DNA of 64,000 nt from Desmonostoc vinosum HA7617-LM4 (GTDB taxonomy: Bacteria; Cyanobacteriota; Cyanobacteriia; Cyanobacteriales; Nostocaceae): contig JAHHHC010000013.1 of assembly GCA_019359515.1 (NCBI GenBank), positions 1-64,000 of the forward strand, written 5' to 3'. The notes beneath the pieces are model-generated. The model saw only the letters and a program-made list of their open reading frames with translations. It had not been told where the DNA came from and made no database searches. Each line of letters starts with the position of its first letter. Positions within the stretch are counted from its first letter, which is position 1. Both the position numbers and the translations under genes were made by a program. Below are positions 15,685-23,383 of the stretch, in pieces.

Positions 15685-15961
15685 CGCACTCTACAATGAG
15701 TCTTTGGAAATAGATGAACGCATTGGTGATGTCCGAACTCAAGCAATGACTCTGTGGTGCTTAGGACATTTGGCAGAACAGCAGGGTGAATACACTAAAG
15801 CGATATCATATCCTATTTGCAACCAGCTTTAGAGATTTTGCAGCGATTGCAGTCACCGTATGCTGAACAGGTAAAGGCGATGCTTGAGAGAATAATTCGT
15901 AATTCGTAATTTGAAAAAGCCGGGGATCTGGTTTTCTGGTGATTGACAAGCGATCGCTTTC

Positions 15962-16387
15962 TCAAAATTCTGAGTACAGAAGTGCGATCGCCTCTCGCAT
16001 ATCTACCACCATTACTCCCTCTAATTCCTGACCATAAAATGAACCAAAATGTGTCTTATCACCCGTTACCAAAAGGTCTGCTCTACTCTCTACTGCTGTC
16101 GCTAAAATGGGAGCATCTTTCAAAGGTAGTCCCATCTCCATTGCCCAATTGACTCGTGTAATTGGTGCTTCTTCAACTATAGTTAGTTTGAGGATTAAAT
16201 CTTGCTCCAATCGTGTTAAAGCTTGCGGATATTTAGCTGTAATATTACGCCGTGTTTCTTCCAAAGCATGAGGCGAAGTTAGCAAAGCACAATACCCAGC
16301 AGAAGCTAATTTAAACAATGTACTACAGCGACCATCAGGACTAATCGCTGCTGCAAAGATAACATTAGCATCCAGGAATAAGCGCAT
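15962..16387 (-). CDS. PIN-domain toxin (VapC-like)
   Basis: 141 residues. RLFLDANVIFAAAIS gives the first acidic residue of a PIN RNase, with further acids in LPLKDAPILATAVES and DLLVTGDKTHFG, the usual set for metal-dependent ribonucleases of toxin-antitoxin systems. It begins 9 bp after the AbrB-type gene, the normal antitoxin-toxin order. Complete in length. Confidence 0.85.
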   Translation of the reverse strand: MRLFLDANVIFAAAISPDGRCSTLFKLASAGYCALLTSPHALEETRRNITAKYPQALTRLEQDLILKLTIVEEAPITRVNWAMEMGLPLKDAPILATAVESRADLLVTGDKTHFGSFYGQELEGVMVVDMREAIALLYSEF

Positions 16388-16396
16388 TTATATTCC

Positions 16397-16675
16397 CTAT
16401 TCAGCATCTTGAAGCTGTCGCTGAAGTTGTTTAGCTTCTTCGTCAGTTAAGCGATCGGCTATCTGAAACTCCTCGATTCGTTCGTCTGTATATATCTCAA
16501 TCGGATACACTCCAGCAGGACGTAGTAAAATTCCACCATCAGCAGTAGTTTCCACTAGTAGCATAGTTTCCCCATCCAACCCTAGACGATTAAGAATTGC
16601 TTTGGGAATAGAGACTTGACCTGTTTTTCCTAGCTTGATGACTTCCATAAATTCTAAATAACCATAATCCGGCAA
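16397..16675 (-). CDS. AbrB/MazE-type antitoxin
   Basis: Up to 92 residues; the second methionine (MEVIKLGKTGQVSIPKAILN, from 16648) is also a plausible start and gives an 83-residue protein. The swapped-hairpin DNA-binding domain is recognisable from KTGQVSIPKAILNRLGL. The acidic tail (LTDEEAKQLQRQLQDAE) would wrap the PIN toxin encoded immediately downstream. Autoregulation of the pair is usual in such systems. Confidence 0.82.
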   Translation of the reverse strand: MPDYGYLEFMEVIKLGKTGQVSIPKAILNRLGLDGETMLLVETTADGGILLRPAGVYPIEIYTDERIEEFQIADRLTDEEAKQLQRQLQDAE

Positions 16676-16754
16676 ACCGGAATTTAATTAAATCATAACT
16701 AATCAGGTTTACTCGCACCAACTTTTCTGTTGACTAATCTAGTTTACAGGCACT

Positions 16755-16936
16755 TGGTACAAAAAGCGATGTCTACGACGGGCTACGCCTACGCACTCTA
16801 CAATCAGTCTTTGGAAATAACAGAACGCATTGGAGATGTCCAAACCAAAGCGGCAACGTTACACCAACCGGGAATTCTCTACGCCGACAAAGGGGAAGTG
16901 GAGCAAGCGATCGCACTCAACCACCAAAAACCCCAA
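16755..16936 (+). pseudogene. TPR-array fragment 3
   Basis: One and a half TPR units (YNQSLEITERIGDVQ, YADKGEVEQAIAL) joined on the right to Uma2-gene end sequence. The reading frame ends within the convergent Uma2 copy C, with which it overlaps. No start region is present. Confidence 0.82.
16771..16791 (+). repeat. 21-bp small dispersed repeat, copy 5
   Basis: Same insertion between GCGAT and CGC, at the left border of TPR fragment 3. The HIP1 of the next unit (16908) is uninterrupted. Confidence 0.85.
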
Positions 16937-17612
16937 TGAGAGAATCTGGATCTATGCCGAGCGATCGCAACTGTTCCGCTAGTAACTGTACTTTTTGTTG
17001 GGCTTGCTGAGCTTGTTCTTCTGGTGTTAACAACCGTTCCCCTTGTTCGTTATACCAATACACCCACTCGCGCGGAATGCCTAAATAAGTTCCTCTTTCG
17101 ATGCCAATTCCTAAACCAATTTCTGGCAACCAAACACGATTTCCATCATGCAATAATTCATAAGCATTATTCACTAATTTATAAACTTCTAAACGCGGTT
17201 TACGGCGACGCAGTGGGTTGTAAACTACATAATATAAGATTCCCAATTTTGCATACTCTGCTTTCTTAGTCGAATACTCACCGCGATAAGTTTGAGATAC
17301 CACCTCAAATACTAATATTGGTAGTTTCTTCTCTTCCCAAAGCACATAACTGGGGCGGAGGTATTCATCATAAAATCGCTCTACTCCCAAACTTAAAAAT
17401 CCATCTGGGAAGATCGCGGGCAAATCTGGGTCATAATAAATACCCATATCCACACCAAAAAACCAATCCATGCGTTCTGCCCAAGCCATCGCTAAGACGG
17501 CTTTGAGTAAACCGGGAATTAAATCTTGTAATTCGTTATCCACTGGGGTGTCGTCAGAGTCTGGTAGTTCCTCTGATGAGGGCAAACAAGCTAATGGATC
17601 GTAATTTAGCAT
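16917..17612 (-). CDS. Uma2 (DUF820) family protein, copy C, with altered C-terminus
   Basis: 231 residues; third paralogue (PAIFPDGFLSLGV, PILVFEVVSQTYRGEY, YYVVYNPLRRRKPRLEVYKL). In the motif LVLEVVS of the other copies, L is F here (VFEVVS), leaving the acid intact. The coiled-coil region is much shorter. The ending, DSLIGVFGG instead of DSLS, is encoded by the complement of TPR fragment 3, so the gene has acquired a new tail at the rearrangement point. Confidence 0.8.
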   Translation of the reverse strand: MLNYDPLACLPSSEELPDSDDTPVDNELQDLIPGLLKAVLAMAWAERMDWFFGVDMGIYYDPDLPAIFPDGFLSLGVERFYDEYLRPSYVLWEEKKLPILVFEVVSQTYRGEYSTKKAEYAKLGILYYVVYNPLRRRKPRLEVYKLVNNAYELLHDGNRVWLPEIGLGIGIERGTYLGIPREWVYWYNEQGERLLTPEEQAQQAQQKVQLLAEQLRSLGIDPDSLIGVFGG

Positions 17613-17947
17613 GATGGGCTAGAGTGTTTTAGTTTCGATTATTGTTTGCCGAAAATGACAAACTAGGGTTAAGTAGCGCATTAATTTTTGATATTTGTAG
17701 TATGCTTGTAGTGTTAAACTGATGACTGTGCAAGCAATAATAAGTTAATGTGCGTCTAAGCTACACTTTCTTTGGTTAGAACTGTCATTAGTTATTTGTA
17801 CTTTGTCAATACAAATGACCAATGACAAATGATAAGCGACGACCAAATAAAGTAATTATGCAATTAAGATGTATTTTAGCTTACTAAATTGTTCAAGCAT
17901 GAGGCTTGACTCAATACTTCTTGAGTGTATCTCAATTACGAATTAGT

Positions 17948-19129
17948 ATGATATCCAAATTTGAATACGCTACTCTTGCCCATGCAGAGGATGCTCAGCA
18001 TTTAGGGCATATACTTGAGCAGTGCTACATCATGTCAGCTGGTGATAGCGAACTCTATATTAACCGCGTTGGCTTAGAAAACTTGCGGATTCTTTATCAA
18101 AATCAGCAAGTTGTGGGTGGGTTGGCAATTCTACCGATGGGTCAATGGTGGGGTGGTCAATGTGTACCGATGATGGGAATTGCAGCTGTGGGTATTGCTC
18201 CAGAATATCGCGGAAGTGGAGCGGCGATCGCACTCATGCAAAACACCCTCAAACAACTTCACACTCAAGGAGTCCCGATATCTGTCCTTTATCCAGCAAC
18301 TCAACGCTTGTACCGTAAAGCCGGGTATGAACAAGCAGGTAGTTATTGCATTTGGGAAGTTTTGACCGAAAATATCCAAATCAAAGAGCAACCACTACCT
18401 TTACAATTTGTAGCTCCCAGCAATTATGAAGCCTTTTACGAGCTTTATCAACAGCAGGCAAAAATTACTCATGGATATTTAGACAGAAATCAAGCAATCT
18501 GGCTAGGATTAATTCGACCAGAAGACCAAGAAACTGTCTACAGCTATTTTATTGGTGACAAAGACCAACCCCAAGGTTACATCATTTTCAGCCAACATTC
18601 CACAGAAGACGATAGTGCAATTCTCAGAGTCAGAGATTGGGTAATTCTGACTGATGCCGCCATGCAAACTTTTTGGTCTTTTCTTGCCAACCATCGCTCT
18701 CAAATCAAAAAAGTGCGATGGAAGAGTTCAGTGATTGATTCTCTCACATTGCCGCTACCAGAGCAAACTGCTAATATATGGCGTCAAGAGCGCTGGATGC
18801 TGCGGGTGATAGATGTAGTCAAGGCTTTGGAATTACGAGGTTATCCACCGGGAATTCAAACCGAACTACACCTCGAAGTCAAAGATGATTTATTAACTAG
18901 CAATAACGGTAAATTTATTCTCTCTGTTGCCAATGGACATGGCGAAGTGAGAACAGGTGGTAAAGGTGAATTGCAATTAGATATCAGAGGATTAGCACCA
19001 CTATATACAAGCTTGTTTACTCCCTATCAATTGCAGTTATCAGGAAAACTCCAGGCTACAGAAACAGTACTTTCAGTAGCCACACAAATATTTGCAGGTG
19101 TCTCCCCGTGGATGGCTAACTTCTTTTGA
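17948..19129 (+). CDS. GNAT acetyltransferase, Eis-like with SCP2-like C-terminal domain
   Basis: 393 residues from the ATG at MISKFEYATL; a TTG 42 bp upstream is possible but less likely. GNAT core: IGIAPEYRGSGAAIALM is the acetyl-CoA-binding motif in an N-terminal GNAT fold; PATQRLYRKAGYEQAG follows; a second degenerate GNAT half occupies the middle. The C-terminal ~100 residues (LHLEVKDDLLTSNNGKFILSV, LDIRGLAPLY) are sterol-carrier-like, giving the three-part layout of Eis proteins. Likely substrate: amino groups on small molecules or proteins; not predictable here. Confidence 0.82.
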   Translation: MISKFEYATLAHAEDAQHLGHILEQCYIMSAGDSELYINRVGLENLRILYQNQQVVGGLAILPMGQWWGGQCVPMMGIAAVGIAPEYRGSGAAIALMQNTLKQLHTQGVPISVLYPATQRLYRKAGYEQAGSYCIWEVLTENIQIKEQPLPLQFVAPSNYEAFYELYQQQAKITHGYLDRNQAIWLGLIRPEDQETVYSYFIGDKDQPQGYIIFSQHSTEDDSAILRVRDWVILTDAAMQTFWSFLANHRSQIKKVRWKSSVIDSLTLPLPEQTANIWRQERWMLRVIDVVKALELRGYPPGIQTELHLEVKDDLLTSNNGKFILSVANGHGEVRTGGKGELQLDIRGLAPLYTSLFTPYQLQLSGKLQATETVLSVATQIFAGVSPWMANFF

Positions 19130-19257
19130 ATGTACTGATTTTTTTCAATAGATGATGAAGGCTGTCAAAGTAATCAACCCTCAGATAATTTGTGTCTTGA
19201 TTGAACGATTTTCAGCAGGATGAGGCAAAAATAAAACGCGAAAAAATATCTCTTCGC

Positions 19258-19424
19258 TTAATTACGAATTACGTTAGCGCAGCGGTAGCGAGTCCTCGAT
19301 AGCGTTAGCGTTAGCGAAGCGTTAGCGAAGCGGTAGCGAGTCCTCGAGCGTCAGCGTAAAGCCTGCGGCATAGCTTCGCTTAGAGCGACACAGGAGCGTC
19401 GCGTCATTACGAATTACGAATTAT
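19258..19424. repeat. dispersed palindromic repeat, inverted copy of the 2541 family
   Basis: Flanked by ATTACGAATTACG on the left and ATTACGAATTACGAATT on the right (complement of the ATTCGTA heptamer). The core contains GTAAAGCCTGCGGCATAGC and AGCGACACAGGAGCGTCGCG, the complements of segments at 2560-2610. An internal GTTAGCGAAGC stretch is expanded. It fills most of the 374-bp gap upstream of the phosphatase gene. Confidence 0.8.
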
Positions 19425-19503
19425 TTAATATCAAAGCGATCGCATCTTGATTTATCTTTTTCAGTAACAACCGAAAAACTCGTCAAACTGCTACACATAC
19501 GCC

Positions 19504-20832
19504 ATGTTAAAGTTACTTAATCGAAAAATTATTGTTTTGATAATTTTGTCTTTTGTCATATTCGCTTTCAGTTACATACCACGAATATCAGCGAATACTA
19601 ACTCCCGCTCAGGAAATGTAATATTTATTCACCCAGATGGCACTAGTGCAGCTCATTGGGGGGCAGCGCGGATGCTCTATTACGGCCCAGATGGTAGGCT
19701 CAATTGGGATAAAATGTCAAATCTCGCTGTCTATTTGGGGCATATGAAAGACCAATTAACAGCAACTTCCAACGGAGGTGCAGTGACTCACGCCACAGGA
19801 GTAAAGGTAAATGCTGACTCTTTTGGTTTGGATGAAGCAGGTAAACCGATAGTGGCACTGTCTGGCCAACCTAAAACAATTATGGAAGAAGCGATCGCCG
19901 CCCGCAAGGGAACCGCAATCATCAACTCTGGGATCATCCCCGAACCAGGAACAGGTGCGTTTTTAGCCAAATCGGCCAATCGTCGTAACTTTGCAGACAT
20001 CACCAAACAAATAGTTGAGTCTGGTGCAGACATCATTTTAGGTGGCGGCGAAGTCTGGTATCTTCCTAAAGGCACAGCAGGAAGACATAGCAGTGCTGAA
20101 CAAAGTCAGCGCACCGATGGTCTGAATCTAGTCAAACTCGCTCAAAGCAAAGGTTACAAAGTTGTTTACACCCGCGAGGAATTACTCAAATTACCAGCCA
20201 ACACCAAAAAAGTTTTGGGGATTTTTGCTGCCGACGACACATATAACGATGAATCTGAGGAAAACTTAAAAAAGCAAAGTTTACCGCTATATGTACCCAG
20301 TGCGCCCACAGTTACTGAACAGTTAGAGGTGACTTTACGCATTTTGTCCCAAAATCGCAATGGTTTCTTCATCGTGTTAGAAGAAGAAGGAAGCGATAAC
20401 TTTTGTAACTTTGATAATGCTGTTGGTTGCATAGAAGCAGTCAAACGAGCTGATGATGCAGTTGGGGTTGCAATGAAATTTATTCAAAAAAACCCCAATA
20501 CTCTTTTAGTTACCACCGCAGATAGTGACGCTGGCGGCTTAGAAGTAGTAGGGGCTACAGAAAAAGATTTTCCCTTAGACAAACCCCTGCCTGAAAAAGG
20601 TAAAAATGGCGCACCTTGGGATGGTAAACAAGGGACTGGTACCTTACCATTTGTTTCTGCCCCCGATAAACTCGGTAAACGCTTTCCCTTTGTGATCGCC
20701 TGGTCAGGTTTTGGGGATAATAGTGGTGCGATCGTTTCTAAAGCACACGGTTTAAATGCTCAGCTACTTCATGGAACTGTTGATAATACTGACATTTATC
20801 GCCTGATGTATCGCACCCTATTTGGTAAATAG
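19504..20832 (+). CDS. PhoA-fold alkaline phosphatase homologue with altered metal-site residues
   Basis: 442 residues; an N-terminal signal/anchor (~8-30) places it outside the cytoplasm. FIHPDGTSAAHW (Asp45) corresponds to the first metal aspartate, SNGGAVTHATGVK (Ser89) to the nucleophilic serine region, LEEEGSDNFCNFDNA to the EGxxID..H region, and VTTADSDAGG to the ADHxH region. By hand alignment with E. coli PhoA, the DSAA motif is TSNGG and the His after the second Asp is Ser, so zinc coordination should differ. The C-terminal KAHG..AQLLHG remains. Phosphoester hydrolysis is likely but not proven. Confidence 0.78.
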   Translation: MLKLLNRKIIVLIILSFVIFAFSYIPRISANTNSRSGNVIFIHPDGTSAAHWGAARMLYYGPDGRLNWDKMSNLAVYLGHMKDQLTATSNGGAVTHATGVKVNADSFGLDEAGKPIVALSGQPKTIMEEAIAARKGTAIINSGIIPEPGTGAFLAKSANRRNFADITKQIVESGADIILGGGEVWYLPKGTAGRHSSAEQSQRTDGLNLVKLAQSKGYKVVYTREELLKLPANTKKVLGIFAADDTYNDESEENLKKQSLPLYVPSAPTVTEQLEVTLRILSQNRNGFFIVLEEEGSDNFCNFDNAVGCIEAVKRADDAVGVAMKFIQKNPNTLLVTTADSDAGGLEVVGATEKDFPLDKPLPEKGKNGAPWDGKQGTGTLPFVSAPDKLGKRFPFVIAWSGFGDNSGAIVSKAHGLNAQLLHGTVDNTDIYRLMYRTLFGK

Positions 20833-20881
20833 TTACCAATTGAAAGGAAACAGGGAACAGGAAACAAGAGAAACTAAACTA

Positions 20882-20903
20882 CCCACTTTGAAAGTGGGGT
20901 TTT
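20882..20903 (+). terminator. hairpin after the phosphatase gene
   Basis: CCCACTTT and AAAGTGGG form a compact stem followed by GTTTTAG, 50 bp after the phosphatase stop. It could be a terminator; similar hairpins also occur at IS200/IS605 ends, so the assignment is uncertain. Confidence 0.4.
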
Positions 20904-20914
20904 AGCCTCTCGTA

Positions 20915-21019
20915 TCATGTTTGTCTGAAGACTTATCGTTAGGGCTGACGCGGGGACGCGGGGACGCGGGGACAGGGAGAAATTTTAATAATAAGTAATT
21001 ACCCGAACTTGATATCACC
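20915..21019. repeat. ~105-bp dispersed repeat, inverted partner of 61088-61192
   Basis: Contains GACTTATCGTTAGGGCTGAC, a GGGGACGC tandem stretch, and AATAATAAGTAATTAC. Nearly every base matches the complement of the segment just upstream of the asparagine-synthetase-like gene 40 kb away. Confidence 0.85.
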
Positions 21020-21149
21020 GCGTTGATCAAAACGCAAAATATTAAAAACCTACACCTGTCAGAGTCCCCTCATGCAAGTTGGTAGTGCTGTTACTCACTG
21101 GACTCACCGCGTCAACTTCAACCCGTCAATTTTGAGTTGCTAGACCACA

Positions 21150-22148
21150 CTAGTAGCGTCTACCTTCAACTTCTACCCTAATCACACGACGTGGGCAGCG
21201 CCAATTCGCCCCACTAGTACTAACATCAGTACAACCTTGCGCTTGCATTGCATCACGAGATACATCATTTGGCTTATAAAATCGCCAACGCCCTCTATCA
21301 TCTGGCCCTGACTCAGCTCTAAGTCTGCGGCTAGAGCGATAATCATTATCATCAGGACGCCACCGATCATCACCACCTACTTCTACCCTGATCACACGAC
21401 GCGGGCAGCGCCAATTCGCCCCACTAGTACCAACATCAGTACAACCTTGTGCTTGCATTGCATTGCGAGATACATCATCTGGCTTATAAAATCGCCAACG
21501 CCCTCTATCATCTGGCCCTGACTCAGCTCTAAGTCTGCGGCTAGAGCGATAATCATTATCATCAGGACGCCATCGATCATCACCACCTACTTCTACCCTG
21601 ATCACACGACGCGGGCAGCGCCAATTCGCCCCACTAGTACCAACATCAGTACAACCTTGTGCTTGCATTGCATTGCGAGATACATCATCTGGCTTATAAA
21701 ATCGCCAACGCCCTCTATCATCTGGCCCTGACTCAGCTCTAAGTCTGCGGCTAGAGCGATAATCATTATCATCAGGACGCCATCGATCATCACCACCTAC
21801 TTCTACCCTGATCATACGACGCGGGCAGCGCCAATTTGCTCCACCACCACCAACATCGGTACAACCTTGCGCTTGCATTGCATCACGAGATACATCATCT
21901 GGCTTATAAAATCGCCAACGCCCTCTATTATCTGGCCCCGACTCAGCTCTGAGTCTTCTTGTTTGGTAGTCACCTCTGTAGTTATCGACTTCAATTTGAG
22001 ATATAAGTGAAGGCGTAGCCGTAGGCTCAATCTCTTGTGCGAAAGCAGAAGATTCATGTGTATTTATAGGAAATGTCGTTAAGAGAGTACCACAAGCGGC
22101 AAAAGCCATTAACTTCGATAAATGACTTGTTTTGGCTAAACAAGACAT
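21150..22148 (-). CDS. secreted protein with four ~70-residue tandem repeats
   Basis: 332 residues from the ATG preceded by AGGAGAAAGC; the frame is open further upstream but without a ribosome site. Signal peptide (LMAFAACGTLLTTFP...SAFA), then four repeats, each with RLRAESGPD[DN]RGRWRFY, a DVSR.AMQAQGCTDV segment with one cysteine, and ANWRCPRR.IRVEVGG with a second cysteine. Two cysteines per unit suggest one disulfide each. The charge pattern alternates strongly basic and acidic. I do not recognise the domain; it could be a surface or sheath protein. Confidence 0.75.
   Translation of the reverse strand: MSCLAKTSHLSKLMAFAACGTLLTTFPINTHESSAFAQEIEPTATPSLISQIEVDNYRGDYQTRRLRAESGPDNRGRWRFYKPDDVSRDAMQAQGCTDVGGGGANWRCPRRMIRVEVGGDDRWRPDDNDYRSSRRLRAESGPDDRGRWRFYKPDDVSRNAMQAQGCTDVGTSGANWRCPRRVIRVEVGGDDRWRPDDNDYRSSRRLRAESGPDDRGRWRFYKPDDVSRNAMQAQGCTDVGTSGANWRCPRRVIRVEVGGDDRWRPDDNDYRSSRRLRAESGPDDRGRWRFYKPNDVSRDAMQAQGCTDVSTSGANWRCPRRVIRVEVEGRRY
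21167..21965. repeat. 210-bp in-frame tandem repeat
   Basis: Block starts near 21167, 21377, 21587 and 21797, with a shorter last block. The two middle blocks are almost base-for-base identical, pointing to recent duplication or gene conversion; the outer ones carry scattered changes. Confidence 0.92.
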
Positions 22149-22248
22149 ATGCTTTCTCCTTAAAAAATTAAACTCTACCGTTATCAACAATAGTATTATT
22201 ATCAAATAAGATAATAATACCCTCACCCAGTCAGGTGAGTTAGTTAAA

Positions 22249-22288
22249 TGTCGATGTCAGCCACAGATTGTGTCAGCAGACATCGACA
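22249..22288. promoter_or_regulatory. 10-bp inverted repeat upstream of the repeat-protein gene
   Basis: TGTCGATGTC (22249-22258) and GACATCGACA (22279-22288) are separated by 20 bp, about 100 bp upstream of the ATG at 22148. It could be an operator or a hairpin in the leader. No partner regulator is identified. Confidence 0.4.
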
Positions 22289-23127
22289 CTTACTTGGCTT
22301 TTTGAGTCCAAGAGAAAATTGCATCAGAATTCTGACTCCATAAGGATCTGCTTCTGAGCTTTTTGAGTAAGGAATTTGAATATATAGATACAATCTTGGC
22401 TGTTTTAGTTTCAACTTTTAACCAATCTACATGTAGTAATTACGTAAAAAATTCGATTCATCTGAGAAGAGGTAGGGGGAGCAGGGGAGGAACCAATTCC
22501 CAATTCCCCTAATCCCCATTCTCCTATTCCTCGTGATAGAGGGGCTAAAAGTGAGAGTGGGGTACTTTATATCATGGGCAATTGGACACACTGGAGATGA
22601 TTTGACTTGGTGAATCAAAAAAAAGGAAAAGTGAACAGGATCGCACATCCTAACCCCAAATTTTCTGGTGATCGTGATCAATATCGTCTGCGCCTAAATT
22701 TAAGTTAATAAAATTCGTCCCCATATAATGAAATTTAGGGGCTGAAGCGTGAATACTTTGGTAAGATTTCTACAGTCTATTTGAGTACTCCAAAGGTTTT
22801 CAAGACACTGTTGTGTAAAAGTAGTCTTATCCAGCCAACCCAGTCTCTACTTGCCTCCTCTTGGCGGGTTTATTGCTAGATATAGTGCTTGAGTAATTGC
22901 AATAGCATTATTGTGAGAGATTTTGTTGTAGTTGGAGCATCTGGAAGGAACTTCTCTACGCTGCAAAAAGCCAAGAGCAAAACAGTGACACTAGAGTACT
23001 TGCCGCCTACAGCGCCAACTCACTTGGAAATAAAACTTCTATGTGAACACACACTGATGCAGTTTCATTTGCTTGAATAGCTATATTGATAAAACATTGA
23101 TACGACGAAAATTCAGAATTCCTGATT
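22289..23127. other. long intergenic stretch without a supported gene
   Basis: About 840 bp with short frames only. It contains repeat-like C/T-rich tracts (22480-22530, CCAATTCCCAATTCCCC type) and nothing recognisable as RNA genes or transposon ends. A 63-codon frame at 22889 has no ribosome site or family resemblance. It probably holds the promoter of the gene at 23128. Confidence 0.6.
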
Positions 23128-23373
23128 ATGGCAAGTAAAATCATTGATGTTAGAGAATATACTGTCAGGGCGCATAAAAGAGAGATTCACACTCGTGTCT
23201 TTCACTTTCTATGTAAAGAGTGCAACCAAGCTACAACCCGTGAGACTTTCGGTACTCGACCCTTGTATTGTGAAAAATGTCGTCCTCCCCAACCACCTAA
23301 AAAATCTTTACAACCAAATCAAAAAGCAAAACCCAGGCCAATGACTTACAAAAGTGTTAGTGATTTAGATTGA
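23128..23373 (+). CDS. small zinc-ribbon-like protein of unknown function
   Basis: 81 residues. Two pairs of cysteines, CKEC (~29) and CEKC (~48), can bind zinc, with a conserved-looking basic N-terminal strand ([19 protein letters not shown]). The C-terminal third is lysine/proline-rich and probably disordered. It precedes a winged-helix-like gene by 10 bp and is probably co-transcribed with it, suggesting a nucleic-acid-related role. No family recognised. Confidence 0.65.
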   Translation: MASKIIDVREYTVRAHKREIHTRVFHFLCKECNQATTRETFGTRPLYCEKCRPPQPPKKSLQPNQKAKPRPMTYKSVSDLD

Positions 23374-23383
23374 GTGAAGACTA

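Larger units (their letters stand above)
15518..15906 (+). pseudogene. TPR-array fragment 2, including the C-terminal end
   Basis: Two TPR units and the same terminal segment as the CHAT protein (RTQAMTLW, EQQGEYTKAISY, then LQPALEILQRLQSP and RIIRNS). A 5-base insertion at about 15810 (CATATCCTATTT where the parent reads CGTATTT) shifts the frame after KAISY. The left edge joins, within a GCGAT/CGC site, to sequence otherwise found at the end of Uma2 genes. It looks like the remnant of a second CHAT-TPR gene or of a duplicated 3' end. Confidence 0.85.

Noticed and set aside
21182-22057. Four similar short open frames within the 210-bp repeats
   Set aside because: They are alternate-frame readings of the repeat in the secreted-protein gene, repeated because the DNA is.
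22889-23080. 63-codon open frame in the long gap before 23128
   Set aside because: No ribosome site, no recognisable motif, and composition like the surrounding non-coding DNA.
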